Shown: positions 8,549-17,842 of the stretch, piece by piece | How positions within the stretch are numbered: the first letter of the stretch is position 1 | Layout: every line of letters starts with the position of its first letter | Assembly: GCA_965370045.1 (NCBI GenBank) | Contig: CBDUSI010000016.1 | Location: 1-51,596, forward strand | Length of the DNA stretch: 51,596 nt | Source: CAZONU01 sp965370045 | GTDB taxonomy: Bacteria > Planctomycetota > SZUA-567 > JAKLDR01 | Direction of reading: 5' to 3' | Program-made: the position numbers and the translations under genes | Notes under the pieces: generated by a model | The model's database searches: none | What the model was told of the DNA's origin: nothing | The model's input: the letters and a program-made list of their open reading frames with translations, nothing else

Positions 8549-10696
8549 ATGCGTATATCTGGAGCAGCCTGCCTGTCGGCGGCCCTGCTGGGCGCCCTGG
8601 CGCTGGGGCTTCCGGCGGCGGCCGGAGAAGGCGTGCGGACCGTCTGGAGCTTCGAGCGGGCAGAGACCGCCAAGAAGCTGCCCAGCTTCGGCTATTGGGC
8701 CAAGCCGGTGCCCTTCAAGCACCCCAAGAGCGGCTGGCGGGGCGAGAAGGTCAGCGCGGACTACAAGGGCGACGTCACCGCCTGCCGCAAGGCCAGCAGC
8801 CGCGACTACCCGCTGCTGACGCTGGTCTCCCGGCAAGTGACCCACGGGGACCACGCCTACCTCTACAAGCTCTCCGCGGGCACGGTCAAGACCGTTGGCA
8901 AGCGCATCAAGAACCTGAAGCACGTCACCGCCTGCCCGCCCAAGCACGACTACCACGACATCGCCGACTGGTACTACCAGCGCTGCAACTTCAAGTACCT
9001 CTGGCGACACGAGCCGGCGAACCGCGACTGGTCGGGCTTCGACCGATTGCGCTTCGACGCCTACAGCACCGGCAGCGAGATAGTCCTGGGCGTTAAGGTC
9101 CGCGACTATCTCAAGAAGGGCAAGGGCGCCCTGGGCGTGCGCACGCCGGTGCTGCTCTTCAAGGTTCCCAAGGGCAAGGCCGTCACCTGCGACCTGCCCC
9201 TGGCCGAGGTGGCCAAGGTCTGCGAGCTGACGCTCTCGAAGATCCACCGCTATCACATCCGCGTCAACAGCATGATCGGCGGCACCGACCTCTACCTCGA
9301 CAACGTGCGCCTGGTGACCGCGGCCGCCGCGAAGGCCGACGCCAAGCTGCCCCTGGTCAAGATGCAGGGGGAACCCCGTCCCTGGGGCCGCAAGGTCTGT
9401 GTCGAGCCACCCACGCCGCGGCTCGCCGCCAAGCTCAAGCGCGAGACCGGCCCGGTGGAGAAGCTCGGCCCCGTCCTGATCACCGACTCCGGCGGGCAGT
9501 ACGCCTGCGGGTACGGGCACTTCGGGGGGCACGGGGCCACCTACTTCCAGTCCGCGCGGCGGGGCTGCGTGGCTTACGACAACAAGCGCCTGCTGGTGGT
9601 CATGGGCGGCGGCCCGGCCGGAGCTAAGCTGATCACCAAGAGCGTCGGCGAGGGCGGGGGCATGTTCGCTTTCGCCAGCTTCGACGGGGGGAAGACCTGG
9701 GGGGGCCTCAAGCCCGGCGAGAAGCAGCCCGCGCGCCTCGGCACCTGGTACTGGCGGGCCACGCTGTACTCCGACGCCAGCGGCGACGTCTACTGCGTGG
9801 GCACCCAGAACTGCGACTCCTACCACGAGGGCTTCGACATGTTCTTCCGGCGGCTCTCGCTCACCGGAGAGGGCTGGATCAACGACAAGTTCGCGTTCGT
9901 GAACCAGAACGGCTACAAGTGTCCGGCCTACTCCAGCGCGGTCCGGACCCGCAAGGGCCGCCTGTGGGCCGCCTGGCACGACGGCTTCGGCGGCGACTAC
10001 GCCAAGCACAGCGACGACGACGGCTACACCTGGAAACCCTGCAAGGACGCCTCCATAAAGAAGCTGCCGCGGCCCTTTTATGAACCCAAACTGGCAGACC
10101 TCAAGAAGCCCGCCGCCGAGCGTCCCAAACCGCCCAAGGAGGTGCTGATCTGGCCCGCGGACGTGGTCTGCGGGGACTTCCTGGTGCCCTACGGGGACGA
10201 GGTGGCGGTCTTCTCCGGCCCGGGCGACAAGTGGCAGGTGCACGACGGGAAGAAGTGGGGCCCGGTCCTGAAGGGCCCCGCCGAGTTCAAGGGCCGGGGC
10301 AGCGCGGTCACCGTCTCGCTGCTGGGCAAGGACCACGTCTTCCTCTCCCGCCACCGGGACAAGAAGCTGCTGGCCGCGCACTACTCGGGCGGCGCCTGGA
10401 AGGCCGAGGAGCTGGACAGCGGGGACATCGCCTCGGACATCCTCACCGCCAGCGGGGAGGCGATGTTCTGCTCCTACGTCAAGAAGACCGGGGAGGGCTA
10501 CGAGGTCCGCTATCGGCGCTTCAAGGCCGGCAAGTGGGAGCCCTCCGTGAAGATTCACACTGAGGAGGTCCTGCTCAACCAGGTGGCCGCGCCGATGGTC
10601 TCGCCGCCGGACTACGCCGCGGTTTTCTGGGACCAGCGCCGGCCGGGCAGTAAGGCCAAGAGCTTCGTCAAGTTCATGAGGATACCCAACAAGTAG
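8549..10696 (+). CDS. Secreted jelly-roll + BNR/Asp-box propeller protein, paralogue 1
   Basis: 715 residues. ATG 8549 is chosen because GAGGAGG (8536-8542) is 6 bases away; the ATG at 8543 is too close. A signal peptide (MRISGAACLSAALLGALALG) precedes a jelly-roll-like domain (about 25-250; DWSGFDRLRFDAYS, DLYLDNVRLV) typical of carbohydrate-binding modules. Residues about 290-710 carry sialidase-type Asp boxes (SFDGGKTWGG, HSDDDGYTW) consistent with a beta-propeller. It ends in FMRIPNK, a C-terminal signature shared with the paralogues at 10711 and 15692. No sialidase arginine triad could be assigned, so glycan binding or an unknown glycosidase activity is equally possible. It follows the GH123-like gene by 24 bases. 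Confidence 0.7.
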   Translation: MRISGAACLSAALLGALALGLPAAAGEGVRTVWSFERAETAKKLPSFGYWAKPVPFKHPKSGWRGEKVSADYKGDVTACRKASSRDYPLLTLVSRQVTHGDHAYLYKLSAGTVKTVGKRIKNLKHVTACPPKHDYHDIADWYYQRCNFKYLWRHEPANRDWSGFDRLRFDAYSTGSEIVLGVKVRDYLKKGKGALGVRTPVLLFKVPKGKAVTCDLPLAEVAKVCELTLSKIHRYHIRVNSMIGGTDLYLDNVRLVTAAAAKADAKLPLVKMQGEPRPWGRKVCVEPPTPRLAAKLKRETGPVEKLGPVLITDSGGQYACGYGHFGGHGATYFQSARRGCVAYDNKRLLVVMGGGPAGAKLITKSVGEGGGMFAFASFDGGKTWGGLKPGEKQPARLGTWYWRATLYSDASGDVYCVGTQNCDSYHEGFDMFFRRLSLTGEGWINDKFAFVNQNGYKCPAYSSAVRTRKGRLWAAWHDGFGGDYAKHSDDDGYTWKPCKDASIKKLPRPFYEPKLADLKKPAAERPKPPKEVLIWPADVVCGDFLVPYGDEVAVFSGPGDKWQVHDGKKWGPVLKGPAEFKGRGSAVTVSLLGKDHVFLSRHRDKKLLAAHYSGGAWKAEELDSGDIASDILTASGEAMFCSYVKKTGEGYEVRYRRFKAGKWEPSVKIHTEEVLLNQVAAPMVSPPDYAAVFWDQRRPGSKAKSFVKFMRIPNK

Positions 10697-10710
10697 CGAA
10701 GGAGTTGGAC

Positions 10711-12882
10711 ATGTTCAAGCTTGGGAAAACCGTGGCGGGCCTTGTTGTGGTCACGTCCCTGATGCTGCCGGCTCTCCCGGCGCGGGCCGCCGAAGGCGTC
10801 AAGCTGCTCTACAGCTTCGAACCGGGCGAAGGGAAAGGAAAGGTCCTGGGCAAGATTCAGAAGGAGAAGGCCTCGCACGGAGAGTATTCGGTGCGCAAAG
10901 ACGTCGGCAAACGCATGTCTCGCTACTGCTTGATCAGCCCGAAACCGAACCAGATGAAGGAACCGCCACGGCTGATGGCCATGCCGCCGACAAATGACCG
11001 CCACGATGTCATGCAGTGGTACTACGAGCGGTACTGCGCGATCTTCGACGAGTGCGGAGTCGCCAACAAGATGACCCGGCCGCTGCGGGACTGGTCGGCC
11101 TACGACCGGCTCAGGTTCGACGTGTACGCAAAGGACGCTCCCGCGATTCTGGGCATCAGCGTTCGTGACGGCACGGGACCCAGGTTCAGGATCGGCTACA
11201 CGGGTGTACGTTCGGGCTATGGGATTTTCAACGTGCCCAAGGGCAAGTGGGTGACCTGCGATTTCCCGCTGGCGAAGATGGCCAAACTGTGTCATCTGGA
11301 CCTGAAAAAGGCCCAGGGCTTCTTCCTGCACTTCAACGGCTACCAGGGCGATACCGCCGTATACATCGACTACTTCCGGCTGGTGAGGACCGGCGGCGAG
11401 AAGAAGCCCAAGCACCAGCTGCTCGCGCCCAGCAACAAGCTGACCGCCAAGCTGTACAAGGTGTTCAAGACGCCGCCGATGACGGTCAAGCCCGACAAGC
11501 CGAAGCGCAACCTTGACCCCGTCGGGAAACTCGGGCCGGTGACCGTGACCACCAGGGGGGGCTTCGGTTTCGGCGGCGTCACCTACAACCAGACCGTGCG
11601 GCGCGGCGTGGCCGCCTATGACAACGACCGCATCGTCTTTCTTTCCAGGGGCGGGGGCGACAGGAAGCTGTCGCGCAAGATCAACCCCAAGAGTGTCGGC
11701 GCCGACGGCATCTACGCCCACGCCACCTTTGACGGTGGAAAGACCTGGGGCGGCATCCGCCCCGGCGAAAAGCTGCCCACTTCACTGAACACCTGGTACA
11801 GTCGTTCCGGGGGGTCTGGCGATTCCGAGACCGGGCGCCTCTTCCTGCTGGGCACCGAGAACTGCCAGAGCTACATGGGCGGCTACGATACCTTCTTCCG
11901 CTCGCTGGGCTTCGACGGCAAGAAGTGGGCGCCCGAGCGCATCTCCACGGTTGATAACAATTTTCAGAAATGCCCCTGGTGGTGCCACGTGATACGCCTG
12001 AAGTCCGGGCGCCTGTGGGCCTGCTGGTGCGACGGCCGGGTGACCCGCAAGGGCGTGGGGTTTCCCGCCAAGTACTCGGACGACGGCGGCTTGACGTGGT
12101 TTCCGTGCAGGAGCGCCGACTCGAAGAAGATGCCACCGCCGCTCTACAGGCCTACTCTGAAAGACCTGGAGGAGGCCCATGAGCGAGCCCCGGACCACGT
12201 GATACAGGTGCCGGCGGAACTGATCCCCGGTCCGATGATGGCCAGGTACAAAGAAGGGGTGATCTCCGTTTCTCCGCGCGGCGGCGCCTATGCCATCCAC
12301 GACGGGAAGACGTGGGACGTGACCGTGCGCGATGCCAACGACTACAAGAAGTGGAAGAAGCTCCCCGCCTTCGGCAAGGCGGAGAGGTATTCCGAATGCT
12401 CGGTCAGCTCGGTGAAGGACACGCATGTCTTCGTGGCGAAAGGCGGAAACTACCGCTTCAATTTCTACGTGAAGAATATCCAGCGCGGCAAGAGCACCAT
12501 CGAGAAACTGGAAAACGGCCAGTTGACCGATCTGGCGGTGGCGCATCTTGACGGCGAAAAGGGAACCTGGACGACAACCACTCTTGAAACGGCCGGCGTT
12601 TGGGACTGCGCCATGACTGCCAGCGGCGGCAACGCATTCTGTTTCTACGTGAAGCTGGTGAGGGAAGGTGACAAGAAGAAGTGGGAGATCCGCTATCGCC
12701 GCTGGGCGGACGGCAAGTGGGAGCCGTCGGTTCTGGTAGCCGAAGACGCGGTCCGCGTCAACCGCCTGGCCGTGCCCAGGTATTGCCCCAGGTCCTGTGC
12801 CGTCGTGCTGTGGGATCACATTGTCCTCAAACGCGAACCCGGTCCCGGCGGGATAAGGTTCGCGCGGGTACCGAACAAGTAG
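10711..12882 (+). CDS. Secreted jelly-roll + BNR/Asp-box propeller protein, paralogue 2
   Basis: 723 residues. ATG 10711 lies 6 bases after GAAGGAG; a TTG two codons earlier is rejected because it abuts that site. A signal peptide (MFKLGKTVAGLVVVTSLMLPALPARAA) leads to a jelly-roll-like region (DWSAYDRLRFDVYA, VYIDYFRLV) and then a propeller region with Asp-box-like motifs (TFDGGKTWGG, YSDDGGLTWFPC). It ends FARVPNK. It is a paralogue of the genes at 8549 and 15692 but has an extra stretch near residues 560-610 (NFYVKNIQRGKSTIEKLENG). It most likely acts outside the cytoplasm on or with the same glycan as its neighbours; the reaction is unknown. Confidence 0.7.
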   Translation: MFKLGKTVAGLVVVTSLMLPALPARAAEGVKLLYSFEPGEGKGKVLGKIQKEKASHGEYSVRKDVGKRMSRYCLISPKPNQMKEPPRLMAMPPTNDRHDVMQWYYERYCAIFDECGVANKMTRPLRDWSAYDRLRFDVYAKDAPAILGISVRDGTGPRFRIGYTGVRSGYGIFNVPKGKWVTCDFPLAKMAKLCHLDLKKAQGFFLHFNGYQGDTAVYIDYFRLVRTGGEKKPKHQLLAPSNKLTAKLYKVFKTPPMTVKPDKPKRNLDPVGKLGPVTVTTRGGFGFGGVTYNQTVRRGVAAYDNDRIVFLSRGGGDRKLSRKINPKSVGADGIYAHATFDGGKTWGGIRPGEKLPTSLNTWYSRSGGSGDSETGRLFLLGTENCQSYMGGYDTFFRSLGFDGKKWAPERISTVDNNFQKCPWWCHVIRLKSGRLWACWCDGRVTRKGVGFPAKYSDDGGLTWFPCRSADSKKMPPPLYRPTLKDLEEAHERAPDHVIQVPAELIPGPMMARYKEGVISVSPRGGAYAIHDGKTWDVTVRDANDYKKWKKLPAFGKAERYSECSVSSVKDTHVFVAKGGNYRFNFYVKNIQRGKSTIEKLENGQLTDLAVAHLDGEKGTWTTTTLETAGVWDCAMTASGGNAFCFYVKLVREGDKKKWEIRYRRWADGKWEPSVLVAEDAVRVNRLAVPRYCPRSCAVVLWDHIVLKREPGPGGIRFARVPNK

Positions 12883-12948
12883 GCGATCAGGATCGCAGAC
12901 CGGTTGAAAGACGACGGATATTGCGCCCGTCGAAGAGGGAGCGCGGAA

Positions 12949-15675
12949 ATGAGAAGAGTGAAGCTGGTGGTTCTCGCAGTGATTCTGGCGGCCGGGTTGC
13001 GCCCGGCCCTCACCGCCGAGGCCGGACCCGCGCCGGCGGGACCCGGCAAGGTGATCCTCGACAACAAGACCCTCTGGCGCGTGCGCGTGATCCGCGAGAA
13101 CGAGGAGATCAAGCTGCCATCCGGGGAGATCGGCCACTACCGGCTCACCTGGGAGCGGCGCATCTTCGGCAAGCTGCCCAAGGGCAAGTACACGCTGGCG
13201 CCGGACCAGTTCACGGCCAAGAAGATCAAGGCGCACCGCATACCGGCCGAGACCTCCCCCGACTGGATGAAGCCGGACTTCGACGACAGCGACTGGCCGC
13301 GCGTGATCGCCCCCATGATGCACCAGGGGCGCAGTCCGGAGTGGAAGCTGCTGCTGGTGCGCGGGCGATTCGAGGTGGAGAACCCCTCGGACCTGAAGCT
13401 GTCGCTGACCTACAAGGGCGGTGTGGTCGTCTACCTCAACGGCCAGGAGCTTACCCGCAAGGACATGCTGAAGGGCGAGAAGGGCAAGGGCCCCTACGCC
13501 CTGGCCGAGCCCGATGACAAGGACGCCTACATCTGCTTCGGAGACAAGCGCTACAGCCGGTCAAAGAAGGACGCCCTGTGGTGCGTGCAGTACCTCTTCC
13601 GCACGCCCAAGGTGCTGGTCGAGAAGCGCACGCGGAAGCTGGCCGGCTTCACGATTCCCGCGGCGAAGCTCAAGCGGGGCGTCAACGTCTTGGCCATAGG
13701 CATCCACCGCTCGGTGGCGCCCTGGCAGTACTACGCGACTTGCGACGGGCGCCGGATGTCGGTCTACCGCGCAAACACCTACGCCAAGTGGTGCCGGGCG
13801 GCGCTGCATGAAGTCGCCCTCACCGGACCGGGTGCGGTGGCCAACACCGCGGCGCCGGTGGGGAAGGGCCTGCTGGTCTGGAACCAGAACATGGTCCGCA
13901 AGGTGTTCGCGGGCGACTACGGCGACCCCAACGAGAAGCTCCGGCCGGTGCGCATCGTGGGCGTACTGGGCGGCACCTTCGCCGGGCAGGTGGTGGCCGG
14001 CAGCGACCGGTCCATCAAGGGGTTGAAGGCCGTCGCCTCCGACCTCTCCGGAGCGGGGAGTATCCCGGCCTCGGCGGTCACGGTCCGCTACGGGCTGCCC
14101 GACGGGCCGCGCGGCAGGAAGGCCCCGGCCTCTCGGATCCCCTTCGACAGCCTGGCGACGAAACCGCCCCCCGAGGTCAAGATGCACCCCGGCGCCTCTG
14201 GCGCCGTGCAGCCCTTGTGGATATCCGTGAAGGTCCCCAAGGACGCGAAGCCCGGAGAGTACAAAGGGAAGGTGACGGTCAGCGCCCAGGGCCACAAGAA
14301 CGTGGAGGTGCCGGTAAGCCTCAAGGTGGTCGACTGGACGCTGCCGAACTACCGGGACTTCACCGCCTACACCGACATGTTCCAGTCGCCCGAGTCGCTG
14401 GCCATGGCCTACGACGTGCCCATGTGGTCGGAGAAGCACTGGAAGCTCATCGAGCGCTCCTTCGAGCTGATGGGCCCGTTGGCCTCCAAGAGCGTGTACC
14501 TCACCTGCATCCGGCGCACCCACCTGGGCAACGAGCAGGCCATGGTCCGCTGGAAGAAGGGCGCGGGCGGAGAGCTGGAGCCCGACCTGAGCATCGCCAC
14601 CAGGTACCTGGACTTGGCCGTGAAGCACATGGGCAAGGTGCCCAGCGTGATCCTCTACGCCTGGGAGCCGACGAACTCCATGGGCCACGGCAACACCTTC
14701 GAACCCGGCCCGGGCAAGATCCACGACCGGGAGATACTCATCACCGTGGTGGGCCCCGGCGGGAAGCTCAAGAAGGAAAAGGGCCCCAAGTGGGGTACGC
14801 CGGAGTGCGTCAAGTTCTGGAAGAAGCTGATCGACGCCGTGCAGAAGGAGTTGAAGAAGCGGGGCATCCCCGACTCGATGCTCTTCGGCCTGATGGGCGA
14901 CCACCGTCCGACCAAGACGTGCATGGCCGACATCCGCAAGGCGGCGCCCAAGCTGGAGTGGGCCATCCACGCCCACCACTACTGCGACAAGTGGTACGGC
15001 ACCGAAGTCGGCCTGAGCGCCGCGGTGTGGGGCATCAAGTGCCGGGTGGCCGACCCCGACGAGGGCCGCGGCTACGGATGGCGGAACAAGTTCCGCCTGC
15101 TCAAGTACCCCCGCGGCGATCTCAACGCCCGCAGCGCGCTGGCCAACTACCGCACGATGGAGGAGAAGTGGATCGGGGCCATGATCTGGAACGCCAAGAC
15201 CTGGCCCAAGGCCAAGGGCGCGCGTGGGCTGGGCCGCCAGGGCGCGGACTTCTGGATGGTCCTCAAGGACAAACGCGGCCGGTCGCGGGGCAGGCTCTCG
15301 GCCCGCTACCCGGAGACCTACTGGGGGCAGCTCTGCATCAACTACGGCAACCCGGCCTTCTTCGGCATGGGGGAGGACGGGGCCGTGCCCACCGTGCGCT
15401 CCGAGACGGTCCGCGAGAACGTCCAGGAGATCGAGGCGCGCGTCTTCATCGAGAAGGCGCTTCTCGACAAAGCCAAGAAGGCCAGGCTCGGCGCGGACCT
15501 CGCCAAGCGCTGCCGCGATGCGCTCGACGAGCGCATCCGCCTGTGCTTGTACACCATGGGCGGCGGTTACGCCCCCGGCGACGGCACGCTCTGGTTCATC
15601 AGCTCGGGCCTCACCGAGCGGATGGACCGGCTCTTCACCCTGGCCTCCGAAGTCGCCAAGAAGCTCGGCAAGTGA
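12949..15675 (+). CDS. GH123/DUF4091-like secreted protein, paralogue 2
   Basis: 908 residues. ATG 12949 has GAGGGAG 7 bases upstream and gives a clean signal peptide (MRRVKLVVLAVILAAGLRPA); an in-frame TTG at 12904 lacks a good site. Domain order as in paralogue 1: jelly-roll (PDFDDSDWPR, VYLNGQELTRKDM), beta domain (LVWNQNMVRKVFAGDYGDP), then TIM-barrel-like DUF4091/GH123 region (SPESLAMAYDVPMWSEKHW, VILYAWEP). Asp651 in GDHRP occupies the position where GH123 enzymes have Asp-Glu, but the neighbour is His. Ends with a helical tail (LASEVAKKLGK). A retained barrel with altered acid pair suggests a different chemistry or a binding role. Confidence 0.7.
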   Translation: MRRVKLVVLAVILAAGLRPALTAEAGPAPAGPGKVILDNKTLWRVRVIRENEEIKLPSGEIGHYRLTWERRIFGKLPKGKYTLAPDQFTAKKIKAHRIPAETSPDWMKPDFDDSDWPRVIAPMMHQGRSPEWKLLLVRGRFEVENPSDLKLSLTYKGGVVVYLNGQELTRKDMLKGEKGKGPYALAEPDDKDAYICFGDKRYSRSKKDALWCVQYLFRTPKVLVEKRTRKLAGFTIPAAKLKRGVNVLAIGIHRSVAPWQYYATCDGRRMSVYRANTYAKWCRAALHEVALTGPGAVANTAAPVGKGLLVWNQNMVRKVFAGDYGDPNEKLRPVRIVGVLGGTFAGQVVAGSDRSIKGLKAVASDLSGAGSIPASAVTVRYGLPDGPRGRKAPASRIPFDSLATKPPPEVKMHPGASGAVQPLWISVKVPKDAKPGEYKGKVTVSAQGHKNVEVPVSLKVVDWTLPNYRDFTAYTDMFQSPESLAMAYDVPMWSEKHWKLIERSFELMGPLASKSVYLTCIRRTHLGNEQAMVRWKKGAGGELEPDLSIATRYLDLAVKHMGKVPSVILYAWEPTNSMGHGNTFEPGPGKIHDREILITVVGPGGKLKKEKGPKWGTPECVKFWKKLIDAVQKELKKRGIPDSMLFGLMGDHRPTKTCMADIRKAAPKLEWAIHAHHYCDKWYGTEVGLSAAVWGIKCRVADPDEGRGYGWRNKFRLLKYPRGDLNARSALANYRTMEEKWIGAMIWNAKTWPKAKGARGLGRQGADFWMVLKDKRGRSRGRLSARYPETYWGQLCINYGNPAFFGMGEDGAVPTVRSETVRENVQEIEARVFIEKALLDKAKKARLGADLAKRCRDALDERIRLCLYTMGGGYAPGDGTLWFISSGLTERMDRLFTLASEVAKKLGK

Positions 15676-15691
15676 GAGAAGGAGTCTGACC

Positions 15692-17836
15692 ATGAAGCAG
15701 CACGTCCGCTCGGGAACCGTACTGGCCGCGCTGGCCGCGCTGGCCGCCTGCCTGGCCGCCGCCCCCGCCGATCTCGCCGCGGCCGGCGAGAAGGAGAAGC
15801 TCCTGGTCGGCTACGAGGTCGCCGAGATGAAGCCCAAGGACGGCCGGGGTACGTTCTGGAAGGTTGGCAAGGTCTGGACCGGCGGCGGGGTCAAGGCCCG
15901 CTGGCGCTGGAAGGACCACGAGGCCGAACTCAAGGTTCCCGAGAACTTCAAGGGCGACGTGACCATCTACGAGTGCAAGCGCTCCTCCTCCCGCGACTTC
16001 CCGCGGATCAGCCTCTTCAGGAAGGGCGCCACCCAGGGCACCCACGCACTGCGCTGGCAGCCCCTCAAGGCGGAGGCGCGCAGCTGGAAAAGCATCGAAA
16101 GGGCCATCAAGAGCAGGAAGTTCGGCTACTGGCCACCGCCCGGCGTGCCCACCCATAACAAGGAAAACCCCTACTATTTCTTTCAGCGCTACTGCAAGGT
16201 CTGGCGCTACGAAGCCGGGAAGTCGTCCGACTGGTCCGCCTGGGACCGGCTGCGCTTCGACGTGCTGGCCCCCGACGCGCCGGTGGTCCTGGGCGTCTTC
16301 GTGCGCGACAAAAGCGGCCCACGGCTCAGCTGCGGTCCCATTGGCGTGCGCACCGACGTGGCCGTCTTCCGCATCCCCAAGGGCGAACAGGTCACCGTGG
16401 ACTTTCCCCTCAAGGAGATGGCCGCGATAGCCGAGCTCGACCTCAAGAGGATTTACCGCTACCAGTGCCGCATTAACGGCTACGAGGGCGCCACCGACAT
16501 CTACTTCGACAACATTCGCCTGGCGAAAAAGGACGCGCCCGCCAAGCACAAGCTGGTGGCCATGAAGGGCGAGCCGCGGCCCTTCACGCGGCCGGTCTAC
16601 TACAAGCCGATAGAGCGTGATGCCGCCAAGCTCAAGCGCGAGAGCGGCCCGGTCGGGAAGCTCGGTCCGGTAGAGGTCGGCCGCGGCGGTTTCGGCGGCA
16701 GCGGGACGACCTACGTGCAGAACTCGCGTCGGGCGTGCGTGGCCTACGACAACAAGCGCCTGCTGGTAGTCGCCAGCCGCAGCGCCTGGGCCAGCTTCGA
16801 CGGCGGGAAGACCTGGGGCGGCCTGGCGCCCGGCGAGAAGGGCCCGGTACGCCTCAAGTGGGGCCTGCGTGCAAACATGTGCGCCGACTACGGCGGCGAC
16901 GTGTACCTGCTGGGCACGCCCAACTGCGACTCCTACAACGAGGGGCATGACATCTGCATGTTCCGGCTGATCTTCACCGGCGAGGGCTGGCGAGACGGCT
17001 ACTTCACGCACCTCGGTCAGAACGGCTACAAGTGCACCGCCTGGGCACGCGCGCTGCGCTTGAAGAGCGGCCGCATCTGGGCGGCCTGGTGCGACGGGTG
17101 GGGCAAGGGCGCGGCGCTGGCCAAGCACAGCGACGACGACGGCTACACCTGGCAACCCTGCAAGAACGCCGCCGCGGAGCGCCCGCGCCCGCTGCATGCG
17201 CCCAAGCTCGCGGACCTCAGCAAACCCCTGTCAAAGCGCGCCAAGCCCCCGGAGAAGGTGTTGCTCTGGCCGGCGACGATCGTGCCGGGCCCGTTCCTGC
17301 TCCCCTACAAGGGCGGCGTGGCGGCTTTCAGTACCAACGGGGGGGCATGGCAGGTCCACGACGGCGAGAAGTGGGGGCCGAAGAGGAAGGGCCCGGGTAT
17401 CGGCGGCATCGTCTCCGGAGCGGTGCTGGGCGAGGAGGGGGTGTTCCTGGCGCGGGGCGCGGCCCTCTACTTTAACGGCAGTAAGGAAACGCTGAACAAC
17501 CTGGTGGCCTCGCGGCTTTCGGGTGGGGAGTGGAAGACCGAAACACTCGACGCCGAGAAGAACGTGGCCGACGCGATTCTCACTTCCAGCGGGAAGGCGG
17601 TTTTCTGCTTCTACGTCAAGAAGCTCGCCGCCGATAAGTACGAGGTCCGCTACCGTCGCTGGAAGGATGGCAAGTGGGAGAACTCGCAACTGGTGGCCAG
17701 CGAGCCGTCGCGCATCAATCACGTGGCCGCGCCGCAGAAGTGCCCGCCGAACTACGCCGCCGTGTGGTGGGACATGCGCCCGCGTACTGCCAAGACCCGC
17801 GGCGAACTGCGCTTCGCGCGGATTCCCAACAAGTAG
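15692..17836 (+). CDS. Secreted jelly-roll + BNR/Asp-box propeller protein, paralogue 3
   Basis: 714 residues from ATG 15692, with GAAGGAG 8 bases upstream, 16 bases after the GH123-like gene. A signal peptide (MKQHVRSGTVLAALAALAAC; a Cys at residue 20 could be lipidated) leads to a jelly-roll-like domain (DWSAWDRLRFDVLA, DIYFDNIRLA) and a propeller with Asp-box motifs (SFDGGKTWGG, HSDDDGYTWQPC). Ends FARIPNK like the other two. It is closest to paralogue 1 around the Asp boxes (LGTPNCDSYNEGHD versus VGTQNCDSYHEGFD). It is the last gene of the first operon; only 6 bases separate its stop from that of the convergent minus-strand gene, and no terminator hairpin is visible there. Confidence 0.7.
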   Translation: MKQHVRSGTVLAALAALAACLAAAPADLAAAGEKEKLLVGYEVAEMKPKDGRGTFWKVGKVWTGGGVKARWRWKDHEAELKVPENFKGDVTIYECKRSSSRDFPRISLFRKGATQGTHALRWQPLKAEARSWKSIERAIKSRKFGYWPPPGVPTHNKENPYYFFQRYCKVWRYEAGKSSDWSAWDRLRFDVLAPDAPVVLGVFVRDKSGPRLSCGPIGVRTDVAVFRIPKGEQVTVDFPLKEMAAIAELDLKRIYRYQCRINGYEGATDIYFDNIRLAKKDAPAKHKLVAMKGEPRPFTRPVYYKPIERDAAKLKRESGPVGKLGPVEVGRGGFGGSGTTYVQNSRRACVAYDNKRLLVVASRSAWASFDGGKTWGGLAPGEKGPVRLKWGLRANMCADYGGDVYLLGTPNCDSYNEGHDICMFRLIFTGEGWRDGYFTHLGQNGYKCTAWARALRLKSGRIWAAWCDGWGKGAALAKHSDDDGYTWQPCKNAAAERPRPLHAPKLADLSKPLSKRAKPPEKVLLWPATIVPGPFLLPYKGGVAAFSTNGGAWQVHDGEKWGPKRKGPGIGGIVSGAVLGEEGVFLARGAALYFNGSKETLNNLVASRLSGGEWKTETLDAEKNVADAILTSSGKAVFCFYVKKLAADKYEVRYRRWKDGKWENSQLVASEPSRINHVAAPQKCPPNYAAVWWDMRPRTAKTRGELRFARIPNK

Positions 17837-17842
17837 CGAGGA

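Noticed and set aside
6704..10558. Very long minus-strand ORF (1284 codons) opposite the GH123-like and propeller genes
   Set aside because: It is the mirror of high-GC coding sequence: composition is Gly/Ala/Leu/His/Val-rich with no domain, no ribosome site, and the plus-strand genes have clear families and signal peptides.
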